A DNA stretch of 64,000 nucleotides from Cymbidium sinense (taxonomy: Eukaryota; Streptophyta; Magnoliopsida; Asparagales; Orchidaceae), in the NCBI GenBank assembly GCA_021442155.1, contig CM038214.1, forward strand, positions 316,975,001 through 317,039,000. Direction: 5' to 3'. The position numbers and the translations under genes are program-made. Below, piece after piece: positions 61,420 to 64,000 of this stretch. The notes below the pieces were generated by a model. The model was not told the origin of the DNA, did no database searches, and was given only the letters and a program-made list of their open reading frames with translations. The stretch's first letter is position 1. Every line of letters starts with the position of its first letter.

Positions 61420-64000
61420 CCAAAAACCTTAAACACTAAACTAAACCTCAACCCTAAACCGAAACCCAAAACCTTAAAGCCTCAACCCTAAAAATAAAAA
61501 GAATAAAAAAATTAAAAAAACCCTACCCCTAAACCCTAAACCCTAAACCTACAACCCTAAACCCTAAACCCTAAAACTATAAACCATATACTTTAAACCC
61601 TAAACCCTAAACCCTACACCCTAAAACCCTAAACCCTAAACCTTAAACCCTAAACCCTAAACCCTAATCCCTAAACCTTAAAAACCTAAAAACCTAAACC
61701 TAAACTAAATAAAATAAATAAATAAGTAAATAAACCTAAATAAAATAAAAAAATAAATTAAAATAAAAGCCTAAACTAAAACCTAAACCTAAACCTAAAA
61801 ATAAAATAAAATAAATAATAAAAACTAAACTAAAATAATATAAATAAAAACCAAAGATAAATTAAAAAAATAAAATAAACCTAAAAATAAAAAATGTAAA
61901 AAAATTAAAACTAAAGAAAAAATAAAAATAAAATAAACCTAAAATAAAATAAAATAAAAACCTAAACCTAAAACATAAACCTAAAAATAAAACTTATAAA
62001 TAAATAAAAAATAAAACCTAAACCTTAAACTAGAAAAAAACCTAAACCTAAAATAAACTAAACTAAAATAAATAAAAACTAAACCTAAACTTAAAATAAA
62101 CTAAACCTAAACCCTAAACTAAGTAAATCAAAATAAACTAAAAATAAACCTAAGCCTAAACTTAAAAAATAAAACCTAAATAAAAGCCTAAAATAAAATC
62201 AAATCCTAAACCTAAACCTAAAAATAAAAAATAAACCTAAACCTAAAAAATAAAATAAAATTAAAAATAAACTAAAAATAAACATAAACCTAAACCTAAA
62301 GATAAAAAATAAACTAAAATAAAAAACTTAAACTAAAAAAATAAAATAAACTAAAAAAAACAAAAAATAAATCTAAATAAAAATGCAAAATAAAATAAAC
62401 TAAAATAAATAAAAAATAAATTAAATAAACTAAAGAGAACCTAACTCTACCGGTTTACTTAAATTTTTAAAAAAATGAAAAAAAGCCTAAATCTTAAACA
62501 CTAAACCCTAAACCCTAAACCCTAAATCCTAAAGCCGAAGCATTAAACCCTGAACCTTAAACCTAACCATAAACATTAAACCCTAAACCTATAACCCTAA
62601 ACCCTAAATCATAAATCTTAAACCCTAAAAACCCTAAACCCCAAACTAAAACTAACAGACCATAAACCATACCATACCACAAACCTAAACTCTAACGCTA
62701 AGCCCTACCCAACCCTAAGAAATCTAAACCCTGCTAAAATCTTAAACCAAAACTCTAATCCTAAACCTAGCTAAATATAAACTCTAAACTCACCTGACCC
62801 AAACCCTAAACCCTAAACCCTAAACCATAAAAACCCTAATCACTAAAGCCTAAACACTAAACCTTAAACCCTAAACCTGAAACCCTAACCCTAAACCCTA
62901 AACCCTAAAACCCTAATCCCTAAACCCTAAAAAGCTAAAAACCTAAAGCTAAAAATAAAATAAAATAAACCAAAACCAAAATAAAATGAAAAAAATTAAA
63001 ATAAAATAAAAACTTAAAGTAAAACCTAAACTTAAACCTAAACCTAGAAAGACAATATAATAAAAAATAAAAACTAAACTAAAATAAAATAAATAAAAAC
63101 ATAAATTGAATTAAAAAATAAAACCTAAAAAAATAAAATCTAATCTAAAATAAAAATAAAATAACATAAACTAAAAAATTAAAATAAAAAAACCTAAACC
63201 TAAAAAATTATCCTAAATATGTAATAAATTAAACCTAAACTCTAAACTAAAAAAAAAAAACCTAAAAATGAAAATAAAATAAACCTAAACTCCGATAAAC
63301 TAAACTAAAATAAATAAAACCTAAACCTAAACTTGAAATAAACTAAAGCTAAACCAAAACTTAAACTTAAAAATAAACCAAACCTAAACCTAAACCTAAA
63401 CTAAATAGAATAACAAAAACTAAAAATAAACCTAAACTTGAACTAAAAAATAATACCTAAAAATAAACCTAAAATAAAAACCTAAAACATAAACGTAAAA
63501 AAATAAAGTAAAAAACCTAAACCAAAACCTAAAATAAAAAAAATAAAATCTAGAATTATAAAATAAAATAAAAATAAAACTAAACTAAAAAAATAAACCT
63601 AAACCTAATCCCAAAACTACAAAATAAACTAAAATAAATAAACGTAAAATAAAAACTAAACAAAATAAAAATAAAAATAAACCTAAATAAAAATTAAAAA
63701 TAAGATAAACTAAGATATATAAAAATAAACTAAATAAACCAAAACCTACTAGTTTACCTAATTTAAAATTAAAAATTTAAAAACCCACACTAAACCTGAC
63801 CTACCACCCACCCTAAACCTTAATAAAACTGATTCTCCCCAAACTCCACACCCTCCCACCCAACTTAAAATATAAACCTAAATAAATAAAATAAATAAAT
63901 AAACCTAAACTTAAATAATAAATTAAATTAAATAAAATAAACTAAACTAAACTAACCTAACCTAAAACTAACCCCAACCCTAAACCTGACCCTAAACCCT
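61420..64000 (+). repeat. Telomere-like satellite to end of window
   Basis: CCCTAAA-rich at 61500-61690, A-rich to about 62440, marker at 62441-62468 (CTACCGGTTTACTTAAATTT), CCCTAAA-rich at 62480-62940, A-rich to about 63735, and a marker at 63739-63763 (CTACTAGTTTACCTAATTT). The last 200 bases switch between CCACCC-type words and CCCTAAA. No gene is seen; the array continues past the window. Confidence 0.9.

Noticed and set aside
1..64000. A CRISPR-like pattern from regularly repeated words
   Set aside because: The repeats are contiguous or graded satellite, without unique spacers between identical direct repeats, and the genome is clearly a plant nuclear one.

Overview
The window looks like nuclear DNA of a seed plant. 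The telomere-type heptamer on the + strand is CCCTAAA, the plant form. The retroelements are plant Ty3/gypsy with gag, protease, RT, RNase H and integrase remnants. There is a PIF/Harbinger transposon, and the two recognisable host-gene relics belong to plant families: a glycine-rich RNA-binding protein and a three-CCCH plus KH protein. I cannot name the species. I see no intact host gene; every coding trace is a mobile element or a retrocopy, and nearly all are broken.

About half of the window (roughly 1-5.8, 10-11, 21.8-35.5, 53.5-57.0 and 60.7-64 kb) is telomere-like satellite. It is not one simple array. A marker close to CTACTGGTTTACTTAATTT plus an A-run recurs about twenty times, mostly 0.6-1.7 kb apart. 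Each marker is usually followed by a CCCTAAA-rich block, which grades into an A-rich AAATAAA/CCTAAA block that ends at the next marker. This is a higher-order repeat with fixed polarity. All C-rich motifs lie on the + strand, which would fit a chromosome end beyond the left edge.

Several satellite units carry the same 5'-truncated, A-tailed 3' end of a glycine-rich RNA-binding protein mRNA (1249, 3331, 5845, 10305, 34785, 61135, and a bare tail at 34162). Shared breakpoints, shared flanks and a shared stop codon show that one retroposition event was then amplified with the satellite. A near full-length, intronless, A-tailed CCCH/KH retrocopy lies at 28511-29617.

Two large related blocks interrupt the satellite. 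Block B (35467-53549) is the more complete. From right to left it is a minus-strand gypsy element with gag, protease, RT, RNase H and integrase, followed by long non-coding tandem repeats. Its protease is split by a 7426-bp TGT...ACA element (43884-51309) with a perfect 5-bp target duplication, AGGCC. Block A (5935-21773) is a rearranged relative carrying the same nested insertion. It is divided into A1 (5935-9981) and A2 (11001-21773) by satellite and a GR-RBP retrocopy, and is cut off by satellite at 21773.

A 3.7-kb PIF/Harbinger element (56966-60684) sits in the right-hand satellite at a TAA target, a triplet that every CCCTAAA unit supplies. Some G-containing patches at 23.2-26.4 kb resemble known long-read miscalls of telomeric repeats and should be checked before being treated as real.
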